Assembly (NCBI GenBank): GCA_002316675.1
Contig: DCDZ01000068.1
Location: forward strand, 1 to 27,089
Origin: Tyzzerella sp. UBA1042
Lineage (GTDB): Bacteria > Bacillota > Clostridia > Lachnospirales > Anaerotignaceae
DNA: 27,089 nucleotides
Reading direction: 5' to 3'
Shown: positions 7,170 to 14,163 of the stretch, piece by piece
How positions within the stretch are numbered: the first letter of the stretch is position 1
How the letters are laid out: every line of letters starts with the position of its first letter
Translations under genes and position numbers: made by a program
Notes under the pieces: model-generated
Told to the model about the DNA's origin: nothing
The model's database searches: none
Seen by the model: the letters and a program-made list of their open reading frames with translations, nothing else

Positions 7170-7922
7170 GTGATAAAATTGAGTTTAAAGGGTAAGACCG
7201 TTTTCATAACAGGCTCCTCCCGCGGCATTGGCCAAGCCATTGCTTTTTCCTTTGCAAAGGCAGGCTGTAATATTGTTTTAAATGCCTCTCAAAGCAAAGA
7301 GGCCTTGGAGGAAACAGCGCAGAAATTAAAAAGGGAGCACATTCCTGTGCTTGCACTTCTTGGAGATGCTTCCGACTATGACACCTGTAAAGAGATGTTT
7401 CATACCATCGAAAGCGCCTTTGGCGCTGTGGATATTTTAATCAATAACGCTGGGATTGCCCACATCGGCCTTTTTACTGATATGGCACCGGCTCAATGGC
7501 AGCGGCTCATTGGTGTCAACCTATATTCCGTATTCAACTGTACCCATATTGCCGTGCCCAGCATGGTGCGCAAAAAACGTGGTAGTATACTCAATATTTC
7601 GTCCATTTGGGGGAACGCCGGGGCTTCCTGTGAAGCCGTTTACTCTGCTTCCAAGGGCGGCGTGAACAGCTTTACAAAGGCAATGGCGAAAGAACTTGGC
7701 CCCTCGGGCATTCGGGTGAATGCCATCGCCTGCGGTGTCATAGATACCCAGATGAATGCCTGCTTTAACGAAGAGGAGCGAAAACTTTTGGCGGAGGAAA
7801 TCTCCCTAATGCGCTTCGGCACACCGGAAGAGGTGGCAAAGCTAGCCCTATTTTTAGCCGATGATGACGCAGCTTATCTGACCGGGCAGATCATTACACT
7901 GGACGGAGGAATGAACGGATGA
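7170..7922 (+). CDS. SDR-family reductase, YmfI-like (EF-P 5-aminopentanone reductase) or FabG-like
   Basis: A 250-aa classical short-chain dehydrogenase: TGSSRGIG cofactor loop (14-21), NNAG (92-95), catalytic N117, S144/S145 (NISS), Y158 and K162 (YSASK), and a C-terminal ITLDGGMNG. The GLFTDM...W motif after NNAG, the ISSIWGNAGASCEAVYSASK segment and AKELGPSGIRVN...GVIDTQMN match what I recall of YmfI proteins, which reduce 5-aminopentanonylated EF-P to finish its lysine modification in Firmicutes. A 3-oxoacyl-ACP reductase (fabG) is the alternative; no fatty-acid synthesis genes lie nearby. Translation starts at GTG 7170 behind AAGAGAG. The stop overlaps the next gene (ATGA), so the pair is translationally coupled. 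Confidence 0.8.
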   Translation: MIKLSLKGKTVFITGSSRGIGQAIAFSFAKAGCNIVLNASQSKEALEETAQKLKREHIPVLALLGDASDYDTCKEMFHTIESAFGAVDILINNAGIAHIGLFTDMAPAQWQRLIGVNLYSVFNCTHIAVPSMVRKKRGSILNISSIWGNAGASCEAVYSASKGGVNSFTKAMAKELGPSGIRVNAIACGVIDTQMNACFNEEERKLLAEEISLMRFGTPEEVAKLALFLADDDAAYLTGQIITLDGGMNG

Positions 7923-8608
7923 AAAAGAAATTTTTGTTGTTTGATGTAGACCATACTCTTCTGGATTTCTCGGCATCAGAGAAAACCGCTTTAAAAAAAT
8001 GCTTTGATGCCTTTTCCATCCCTCTTGACGAAGAAATTCTGTCTTGGTATTTAGACCATAATCAAAAACTTTGGAGCCTTTATGAAAATGGCAGTATCCC
8101 CAGGGATGAAATTTTCAAAAGCCGCTTTTCCCATACTTTTGACCACTTTGGCATCAAAGCCGATGGGGCTTCCATGGAAAAAGTATACCGGCAGGCCCTC
8201 TCCGAGGGAATTGATTTGATTGCATATGCCTTAGAGGTCATCCGGCGGCTCTATCAAAGCCACACCCTTTATATTGTGACCAACGGCCTTGCCTCCACCC
8301 AAGAAAAACGTTTAAAAAACAGCGGTCTTGCCCCTTATTTCAAAGCTTCATTTGTATCGGAAACCATGGGGGTGCAAAAACCCATGATAGAATATTTTAA
8401 CCATTGCTTTGCCTGCATCCCCCAATTTCAAAAGGAGGAAGCACTGATCATTGGGGATTCCCTTTCCTCCGATATTCAAGGGGGAAACCGTGCGGGGATT
8501 GACAGCTGCTGGTTTAACCCAAAGGGTATAAAAAATGAAACGCCCTATCAACCCACCTATGAAATTCAAAGCCTGACCGAGCTATTGCCCCTGCTGGACG
8601 TTTTATAA
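7919..8608 (+). CDS. HAD-superfamily hydrolase, YjjG/YfnB-like phosphatase
   Basis: The 229-aa protein has the full set of HAD motifs: DVDHT (9-13, nucleophile D9 and acid/base D11), TNG (121-123), K154 in GVQKP, and GDSLSSDI (179-186) for magnesium. The helical cap inserted after motif I (about 17-95) and the overall length fit the YjjG/YfnB group, which dephosphorylates nucleoside monophosphates or sugar phosphates; the substrate cannot be read from sequence. It shares a 4-nt overlap with the reductase upstream, and both end at the hairpin near 8640. Whether the two enzymes work in one pathway is unknown. Confidence 0.88.
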   Translation: MKKKFLLFDVDHTLLDFSASEKTALKKCFDAFSIPLDEEILSWYLDHNQKLWSLYENGSIPRDEIFKSRFSHTFDHFGIKADGASMEKVYRQALSEGIDLIAYALEVIRRLYQSHTLYIVTNGLASTQEKRLKNSGLAPYFKASFVSETMGVQKPMIEYFNHCFACIPQFQKEEALIIGDSLSSDIQGGNRAGIDSCWFNPKGIKNETPYQPTYEIQSLTELLPLLDVL

Positions 8609-8617
8609 TATTTACAT

Positions 8618-8664
8618 AAAAAAGCCTCATTGCTTCCATTAGATACTCCGGCAATCAGGCTTTT
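8618..8664. terminator. Bidirectional terminator between the HAD gene and the GNAT gene
   Basis: AAAAGCCTCATTGC pairs with GCAATCAGGCTTTT (one internal mismatch) around a loop of about 16 nt. T-rich tracts follow on both strands (TTTTA on plus, TTTTTT on minus), so it can end both convergent operons. Confidence 0.75.
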
Positions 8665-8698
8665 ATACTTTCTGAAATTCATTTTTCCCTAATACAGC

Positions 8699-9226
8699 TC
8701 AAAAATTTGTCATGTCCTTTTCCATGCAAACCAAGGTTTCCCATATAACCTCTTGAAAATGAAACAGGCATTTCCCCGCCAAGGTATACCCCAGCTTGGA
8801 ATACAGCTGAATGGCAAGCTGATTGCCTTCATAGGTATCCAATCGAATGACACTGCATTGCAGGCTGCGGGCATATTCCTCCGCAAAGGCAACAAAAGCT
8901 CTTCCATAGCCCTTTTTACTGCAATTGGGACGAATACAAAGGGTATGGATGACCAAAACCGCATTCCCCTCTGCCGGGATTTCCCAGGAAATATTGCTAT
9001 ACTCCTTAGGCTGTATATGGTTTAAAATAATACTGCCAAAAAGCTCCCCGTCTTCCTCCCCTACAAAAAGTGTCCCCTGGGACCATGCCCTTTTGGCATC
9101 CGCCTTTGTGGGATATAGCCCCTTTTTCCAATTGGTATAGCTGACCGAGGCTGCCTCGTGGTCTAAAACCTGGTTATAAATTGTTTCCACCCCAAGCAAA
9201 TCCTTTTCTTCCGCCTTACGAATCAT
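8699..9226 (-). CDS. GNAT-family N-acetyltransferase
   Basis: The 175-aa protein has an N-terminal IRKAEEKDLLGVETIYNQV typical of GNAT folds, an acetyl-CoA loop CIRPNCSKKGYGRAFV (about 97-112, matching the V/I-x-x-x-x-R/Q-x-x-G-x-G/A motif) and a C-terminal NQLAIQLYSKLGYTLAGK segment (motif B). It follows tsaD by 12 nt and is the last gene of rnz-tsaD-GNAT. Position next to tsaD recalls rimI, but the protein is longer than RimI and lacks a close match to it, so I leave the substrate open (small molecule, peptide or antibiotic). Confidence 0.85.
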   Translation of the reverse strand: MIRKAEEKDLLGVETIYNQVLDHEAASVSYTNWKKGLYPTKADAKRAWSQGTLFVGEEDGELFGSIILNHIQPKEYSNISWEIPAEGNAVLVIHTLCIRPNCSKKGYGRAFVAFAEEYARSLQCSVIRLDTYEGNQLAIQLYSKLGYTLAGKCLFHFQEVIWETLVCMEKDMTNF

Positions 9227-9238
9227 GATGGCACCCCG

Positions 9239-10267
9239 TTATCTTTCTCCCAATTTTAAACTGGGGTTTGCATTCAAATCCCAACCGTCCCGCACACCTG
9301 CTAAATATTCATAATACGCCGCACATCCGATCATGGCAGCATTATCCGTACAAAGTATAGGAGAAGGAATGCTTAAATAGAACCCTGCTTTTTCACAGGC
9401 CTCCTGCATTTTTTCCCGCAAAGCCGTATTGGAGGCTACACCTCCCGCCAAAGCAATCTTGGTAACACCACGATCCTTTGCAGCTTTCATTGTTTTTCCC
9501 ACCAAAACCTCCACCACGGATTGCTGAAAGCTGGCCGCAATGTCATTGGAATTGATTTTTGCCCCAAGCATTTTTTGCTTATTTACATAATTGAGGACAG
9601 ACGACTTTAAGCCGCTGAAGCTGAAATCATAGCTATCCTCCTCCAAATAAACCCGGGGGAATTTTATGGCATCGGGATTTCCGCTTTTTGCCGCCGCATC
9701 AATCTTTGGCCCTCCGGGATACCCCATACCGATGGCTCTGGCCACCTTATCATAAGCCTCTCCTGCGGCATCGTCCCTTGTTCTTCCCAAAATTTCATAT
9801 TTTCCGTAATCGGACACAAATACCAAATGAGAATGCCCGCCCGATACAACCAGAGCCATATACGGCGGTGCAAAGTCCTTATTTTCGATATAATTTGCAC
9901 AAATATGCCCTTCTATATGATGCACCCCAATCAAAGGCTTGCCCGCCGCAAAGGCAAGGGCCTTGGCCTCCGCCAGACCAACCAATAAAGCCCCCACCAG
10001 CCCGGGACCATAGGTAACACCAACGGCATCCACCTGCTCCAGCGTAATGCGCGCCTCTTGCAATGCCTGGGTGATTACGCCGTCAATGGCCTCAATATGC
10101 TTTCTGGATGCAATTTCGGGCACTACACCGCCATACAAGGTGTGCAAAGCAATTTGGGATGAAATCGTATTGGAAAGTACTTCCCTGCCGTTTTTGACTA
10201 CCGCCGCCGCCGTTTCATCGCAGGAGCTTTCAATTGCCAATATATAAATATCTTTTTTCTCTTCCAT
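9239..10267 (-). CDS. tsaD: tRNA N6-threonylcarbamoyladenosine transferase TsaD
   Basis: Transfers the threonylcarbamoyl group to A37 of ANN-decoding tRNAs, working with TsaB and TsaE, which are not in this window. The 342-aa protein belongs to the Kae1/ASKHA fold: AIESSCDETA (11-20), GGVVPEIASRKH (46-57), the metal pair HHIEGH (H117 and H121), VSGGHSHL, GRTRDDAAGEAYDKVAR and a C-terminal SPILCTDNAAMIG with the conserved Asp. A TTG 12 nt upstream is in frame, but GGAGGAAATT immediately before ATG 10267 marks that codon as the start. It lies 13 nt after rnz and 12 nt before the GNAT gene. Confidence 0.97.
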   Translation of the reverse strand: MEEKKDIYILAIESSCDETAAAVVKNGREVLSNTISSQIALHTLYGGVVPEIASRKHIEAIDGVITQALQEARITLEQVDAVGVTYGPGLVGALLVGLAEAKALAFAAGKPLIGVHHIEGHICANYIENKDFAPPYMALVVSGGHSHLVFVSDYGKYEILGRTRDDAAGEAYDKVARAIGMGYPGGPKIDAAAKSGNPDAIKFPRVYLEEDSYDFSFSGLKSSVLNYVNKQKMLGAKINSNDIAASFQQSVVEVLVGKTMKAAKDRGVTKIALAGGVASNTALREKMQEACEKAGFYLSIPSPILCTDNAAMIGCAAYYEYLAGVRDGWDLNANPSLKLGER

Positions 10268-10280
10268 AATTTCCTCCAAA

Positions 10281-11198
10281 TCAGTCTTCCTTGGGAAAAA
10301 GGAGAGTGATGCTTTTCCGTTCCTCTCCTAAAACAGTATTCGGAAAAATTTTCCGGGCAACCTCCAAAAACAGATGGGGCTCATTTAATGACGGGCTGAA
10401 ATGGGTCAGCCAAAGAGCCTCCGCCTTGCCTTTTTTTGCAAGCTGTGCCGCCTCAGAAAATAACATATGCTTGTTCTCCTTAGCCTTCTCCTTTTTTTCG
10501 TCCTCGCCATACATCCCTTCGCAAATAAAGAGCTGTACCCCCCGGATAAATTTGCTCAATCGATCCGCCGGTCTGGAGTCCGTACAATAAGCGATGCCAA
10601 TGCCCGCTCTTGCGCCCCCCAGCACCATATCCGAGGTATATTTCTTCCCTTCAAAACAGAGAGCGCCTTCCTTTTGCAGTGTGCCCCATAAGGTTTTGGG
10701 AAGCCCCAAGGCCTGTGCTTTTTCCACATCAAACTTGCCTCTTCTTTGCAAATCAATACGGTAAGCATAGCATCTTATCATATGGTCAGCCAGACAATGG
10801 GAAATATGAAAATCTCCTACATGAATGGGATTGGGAGTATCCTTCTCAATTTCAATGAATGTCAGGGGAAAAGGAAGCTCCGGACAAATTCTGCAAAGCC
10901 CTTCCACAATATAGGCAAGCCCTTGGGGGCCGACCATGGTAAGGGGTTCCGTCCTTCCCGCATTCCCGATGGTCAACAGAAGCCCCGGAAGACCGGAAAT
11001 ATGATCCGCATGAAAATGGGTGATGCAAATGACATCAATGGCTTTAAACCCCCATCCCTGCATTTTCATCGTTACCTGTGTTCCCTCACCACAGTCAATG
11101 AGCAAAAGTCTGCCGTTGATTCTGGCAAGCATTGAAGTTAAATATCTGCCGGGCATAGGCATCATTCCACCCGTTCCCAGCAAGCAAATATCCAGCAT
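10281..11198 (-). CDS. rnz: Ribonuclease Z (tRNA 3' processing endonuclease)
   Basis: Removes 3' trailers from tRNA precursors in the cytoplasm. At 305 aa it has the short tRNase Z form with the zinc motif THFHADHISGLPG (60-72: H61, H63, D65, H66), an N-terminal LLGTGGMMPMPGRYLTS, further ligands in HCLADH and a C-terminal ALWLTHFSP. The start is set by AAAGGAG 6 nt upstream. It is the first gene of a three-gene unit with tsaD, so two tRNA maturation functions share a transcript. Beta-CASP nucleases are excluded by length. Confidence 0.95.
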   Translation of the reverse strand: MLDICLLGTGGMMPMPGRYLTSMLARINGRLLLIDCGEGTQVTMKMQGWGFKAIDVICITHFHADHISGLPGLLLTIGNAGRTEPLTMVGPQGLAYIVEGLCRICPELPFPLTFIEIEKDTPNPIHVGDFHISHCLADHMIRCYAYRIDLQRRGKFDVEKAQALGLPKTLWGTLQKEGALCFEGKKYTSDMVLGGARAGIGIAYCTDSRPADRLSKFIRGVQLFICEGMYGEDEKKEKAKENKHMLFSEAAQLAKKGKAEALWLTHFSPSLNEPHLFLEVARKIFPNTVLGEERKSITLLFPKED

Positions 11199-11237
11199 AA
11201 CCTTCTCCTTTGATATCCAAAAATAGCGTTACAGTTT

Positions 11238-11266
11238 ATCATAGCCTATTCCTAATAAAAATACAA
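11238..11266 (-). promoter_or_regulatory. Promoter of rnz-tsaD-GNAT
   Basis: On the minus strand TTGTAT (11261-11266), 17-nt spacer, TATGAT (11238-11243). Confidence 0.6.
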
Positions 11267-11408
11267 GTTTTGCCGAAAAAATACAAGCCTTCTCGCCCTT
11301 CTATTTTGCGGGAACAGCCCTCATTCTGTTTATGATTCCCAAGAATTTCATTTTTTAGGTACAAAGACGTGTTCCCCAGAATAGAAATACATAGAGGGAG
11401 GGATTCAT

Positions 11409-11582
11409 ATGCGCAGAAGAAGGTATCAGTATTCAACATTAAAATGGATGGGCGGTATCATTTTAATATCTTTAGGCATCGGTATGTTTTTGGCGGTACT
11501 GCTTCCGTATTGCATTCCTTTTCTTGCGCTTTTGCTGATTGCCGCAGGCATCTGGCTGATCATAAAAGTAAAACGCTGTTAA
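11409..11582 (+). CDS. Small membrane protein (57 aa) of unknown function
   Basis: ATG 11409 is preceded by a strong GAGGGAGGG ribosome binding site with a gap of about 6 nt. The product begins MRRRRYQYSTLKWMGG, continues with two short hydrophobic stretches (IILISLGIGMFLAVLL and IPFLALLLIAAGIWLII, with PYC between them) and ends KVKRC. Basic ends with a hydrophobic hairpin suggest a small inner-membrane protein with both ends in the cytoplasm. I do not recognise a named family; short Arg-rich N-terminus membrane proteins of this sort occur widely in spore-forming Clostridia. It is alone on the plus strand between two minus-strand genes, and a hairpin at 11602-11633 follows. I see no convincing sigma-A promoter. 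Confidence 0.65.
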   Translation: MRRRRYQYSTLKWMGGIILISLGIGMFLAVLLPYCIPFLALLLIAAGIWLIIKVKRC

Positions 11583-11597
11583 AGCCTTGATAAAACG

Positions 11598-11633
11598 AAA
11601 AAAAGCCTTTCTCCAAACTCGGAAAAAGGCTTT
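11598..11633. terminator. Terminator of rpmB, also usable by the small plus-strand gene
   Basis: AAAGCCTTT (11602-11610) pairs with AAAGGCTTT (11625-11633). On the minus strand it is followed by TTTTTTT, a textbook terminator for rpmB; on the plus strand the T-tract is short. Confidence 0.8.
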
Positions 11634-11647
11634 CAGCTCTCGGTCAA

Positions 11648-11851
11648 TTAGATTGCGCGTGTAATTTTATTTGCACGCATACATTTTGTGCAAACGTAAA
11701 TAGATTTAACATTACCACTATCTTCAACGATTTTTACTTTCTTTACGTTGGGTTTCCATTTTCTATTCGCACGTCTACTAACCTGACTACGGTTAATGCT
11801 GATTCTATGACCCTTGATCTGGCCCTTCTCACAAATTTCACATTTAGCCAT
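11648..11851 (-). CDS. rpmB: 50S ribosomal protein L28, zinc-binding form
   Basis: Structural protein of the large ribosomal subunit, 67 aa. The order MAKCEICEKG...HRISINRSQVSRRANRKWKPN...YVCTKCMRA is characteristic. Two CxxC pairs (C4/C7 and C54/C57) form the zinc ribbon of the C-plus version; many Firmicutes use or add a cysteine-free copy under zinc starvation, which is not seen here. A very strong GGAGGAGGT lies just before the ATG. It has its own promoter and terminator, so it is a monocistronic unit at the end of the large cluster. Confidence 0.97.
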   Translation of the reverse strand: MAKCEICEKGQIKGHRISINRSQVSRRANRKWKPNVKKVKIVEDSGNVKSIYVCTKCMRANKITRAI

Positions 11852-11895
11852 GTCTGCACCTCCTCCATTATTGCTTTATGTGACATAACAAAAAT

Positions 11896-11924
11896 ATTCT
11901 AGCAGAAAACACACAGTTTTGCAA
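11896..11924 (-). promoter_or_regulatory. Promoter of rpmB
   Basis: On the minus strand TTGCAA (11919-11924), 17-nt spacer, TAGAAT (11896-11901). No clear terminator separates it from thiN upstream, so some read-through from the large operon is possible. Confidence 0.7.
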
Positions 11925-11962
11925 GAAAAATCAGAGGATAATTTGACTTTTTTTAATTCCCA

Positions 11963-12601
11963 TCAATCCCTGGCATGAATTACAAAAAGGTATCCCTCCT
12001 TAAAATAAATTTCCCCCGCCTCCTCTGTCAAAACGTTGCTCACCGCAAGCATCTCATCATCCAAAGCAAGATCTCTGTTTGTTAGGGGATATTCAAATCC
12101 CTTGAGGGTAATCCCCTTTACCATCATGGACAAGGGAATGATGGAAATCAAATCTCCTATCTTTCCATGAACAGTGGTAGGCTGATCCACCAATTCTACG
12201 CAGTTATTCTCATTGACCAATCTGGCCCGAACCCCTTTTTTCAAAAGCCCCAAAAGCAAATGGGCATTGGCCAGGGTATGATCAAAACGAGAACCGATGC
12301 CCCCTAGCAAAACCAAGTCTGTAGCGCCTTTTTCCAGTGCCAGACGGATGCCCAGCTGCATATCTGTTTCATCCTTTTTTGTGGGAAATTGATGCACGGG
12401 AATGCCTTTGTGCTGATAGTCTGCCAGAACCTCGGGGCTTACGGAATCAAAATCCCCAACAATGGCATCGGGGGTGAAGCCCAATGCCTTAGCATGGTTG
12501 AGGCCGCCATCACAGCAAACCAGAAGAGCTGCATCCTGCAAATAGCTTTCACAAAAAGCATAGTCTGTAATTTCTGCCCCTGCAAAAATAACTGCCTTCA
12601 T
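11963..12601 (-). CDS. thiN: Thiamine pyrophosphokinase
   Basis: Transfers pyrophosphate from ATP to thiamine, giving the active cofactor. The 212-aa protein shows CDGGLNHAKALGFTPDAIVGDFDSV (Asp-rich nucleotide/metal site), PTKKDETDMQLG and LLGGIGSRFDHTLANAHLL, all family hallmarks. ATG 12601 is preferred to ATG 12610, because AAGGAG is only 1 nt from the first but 10 nt from the second, and MKAVIFAGAE is the usual N-terminus. It begins 1 nt after the rpe stop codon, so the two are coupled. Same neighbour order (rsgA-rpe-thiN) as in B. subtilis. Confidence 0.95.
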   Translation of the reverse strand: MKAVIFAGAEITDYAFCESYLQDAALLVCCDGGLNHAKALGFTPDAIVGDFDSVSPEVLADYQHKGIPVHQFPTKKDETDMQLGIRLALEKGATDLVLLGGIGSRFDHTLANAHLLLGLLKKGVRARLVNENNCVELVDQPTTVHGKIGDLISIIPLSMMVKGITLKGFEYPLTNRDLALDDEMLAVSNVLTEEAGEIYFKEGYLFVIHARD

Positions 12602-12602
12602 T

Positions 12603-13268
12603 CTACTCATACTCCTTAAAAATCTCTAAAAACCCCTGCACTGCCTGCCCAATATCTTCCTTGCCGAACACTGCTGAGCCTGCAACAATCACATTTGCCC
12701 CTGCATCTAAAACAATTTTTACATTATCCTGCGTGATGCCGCCGTCCACCTGAATATCATAGGAAAGGTGCAATTCCTTCTTCCACTGGGCCAATTGGCG
12801 AATTTTAGACACTTGATCCTCCATAAATTTCTGGCCGCCAAAGCCCGGCTCCACCGTCATGACCAATATCATATCCACCTCCGCCAAATAAGGCTTTACC
12901 ACCTCTACGGGGGTTTTCGGCTTAATCGTAATTCCCGCCTTTGCCCCTGTACTATGAATCAAATCTATGACTTTTTTGGGGTCTTTGGTTGCTTCCAAAT
13001 GGAAATTGATAATATCTGCGCCTGCTTTGCGAAAAGCCTCCACATATTTTTCCGGTTCAACAATCATCAAATGGGTGTCAAAAACCATGCCGCTGGCCTT
13101 GCGGATCCCTTGAATGACAGGGATTCCAAAAGAAATATTAGGCACAAAAATGCCGTCCATAACATCTAAATGAATGTAAGGGGTTCCTGCCGCTTCAATG
13201 AGCTTCAGCTGCTCCCCAATTTTAGTAAAATCGATGGAAAGCATCGATGGAGAAAGATAAATTGCCAT
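12603..13268 (-). CDS. rpe: Ribulose-phosphate 3-epimerase
   Basis: Interconverts ribulose-5-phosphate and xylulose-5-phosphate in the pentose phosphate pathway. The 221-aa TIM barrel has LSPSMLSIDF at the N-terminus, HLDVMDGIFVPN (metal His and catalytic Asp), FDTHLMI, VMTVEPGFGGQKF (phosphate loop) and QVDGGI with the second catalytic Asp. It starts 1 nt after the rsgA stop and ends 1 nt before thiN, so all three are expected to be translated from one message. Confidence 0.97.
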   Translation of the reverse strand: MAIYLSPSMLSIDFTKIGEQLKLIEAAGTPYIHLDVMDGIFVPNISFGIPVIQGIRKASGMVFDTHLMIVEPEKYVEAFRKAGADIINFHLEATKDPKKVIDLIHSTGAKAGITIKPKTPVEVVKPYLAEVDMILVMTVEPGFGGQKFMEDQVSKIRQLAQWKKELHLSYDIQVDGGITQDNVKIVLDAGANVIVAGSAVFGKEDIGQAVQGFLEIFKEYE

Positions 13269-13269
13269 T

Positions 13270-14151
13270 TTATTTCTTCCTTTCCTCTTCCTTTTTCAGT
13301 TCCTGAACAATGGAAACATATCTTTGGTACCGCGTGGGATGGATTGCCTTGCCAACCTCCGCCTTAACGGCACAATCCGGCTCATTGATATGCATACAGC
13401 CATTGTAATAGCATTTGTGTACAAAGGGTGCAAATTCATTAAAATAATATTGCAGCTTTTCCGATGGAATATGGTTTAAGTATAAAGAGGTAAACCCGGG
13501 AGAATCCACGATATAGCTGTTTTCGGTAATAGAAATCAGCTCCGCGTGCCTTGTGGTATGCCGTCCCCGCTGTATTTTTCCGCTGATTTCTCCTGTATTT
13601 AAATCCAAACCGGGAAAAGCGGCATTGATCAAGCTGCTTTTTCCCACACCGGAGGGGCCTGCAAAAACGGAGATTTTATGCTCCAACACACTGCACAATT
13701 CCTCCAAGCCAATGGCAGTTTCCGCACTGGTATATAGCACAGTATACCCGGCTTTCCGGTAAATTTCACCGGCCGTTTCATACCCATGCTCCGGGTCCCG
13801 GTCAATCTTATTCATCACAATTGCAATTTCCAATTCCTGCTCTTGGGCAAGGAGCAGGAATCGGTCCAGCAAATCCAAATTCATATCGGGGCTTTTTGCC
13901 GCAAAAACAATAACCGCCTGATCCACATTGCTCACCCTTGGGCGAATCAATTCGTTTCTTCTGGGCAAAATTTCATCTAAACTGCCCTTTTTGTTTTCCT
14001 TGTCCAGCACGGACATCCGCACATGGTCTCCCACTGTGGGGCGAATGCCTTCCTTTCTAAAAATCCCCCTTGCCCGGGTTTCAAAAACACCCGCTTCGGT
14101 ATCAATATAATAAAACCCGCCAATCCCTTTCACGATCACACCTTCCAGCAT
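13270..14151 (-). CDS. rsgA: Small-subunit ribosome assembly GTPase RsgA
   Basis: A 293-aa circularly permuted GTPase that helps late 30S maturation. An N-terminal OB fold (1-70) precedes G4 NKID (114-117), then G1 GPSGVGKSS (165-173), a switch with the RGRHTTRH sequence and G3 DSPG (216-219). The C-terminal zinc site is C247, C252, H254, C260. AAGGTGG precedes the ATG. It lies 12 nt after the PASTA kinase gene; in B. subtilis the homologue is a substrate of that kinase, which makes the shared operon functionally sensible. Confidence 0.97.
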   Translation of the reverse strand: MLEGVIVKGIGGFYYIDTEAGVFETRARGIFRKEGIRPTVGDHVRMSVLDKENKKGSLDEILPRRNELIRPRVSNVDQAVIVFAAKSPDMNLDLLDRFLLLAQEQELEIAIVMNKIDRDPEHGYETAGEIYRKAGYTVLYTSAETAIGLEELCSVLEHKISVFAGPSGVGKSSLINAAFPGLDLNTGEISGKIQRGRHTTRHAELISITENSYIVDSPGFTSLYLNHIPSEKLQYYFNEFAPFVHKCYYNGCMHINEPDCAVKAEVGKAIHPTRYQRYVSIVQELKKEEERKK

Positions 14152-14163
14152 ATATTCGCCACC

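Noticed and set aside
8699..9226. RimI, because the gene is next to tsaD
   Set aside because: Length and sequence do not specifically match RimI; only the general GNAT fold is supported.
11852..11962. spoVM, expected between thiN and rpmB by analogy with B. subtilis
   Set aside because: Neither strand encodes a recognisable 26-aa SpoVM peptide in this gap; it holds the rpmB promoter and leader.
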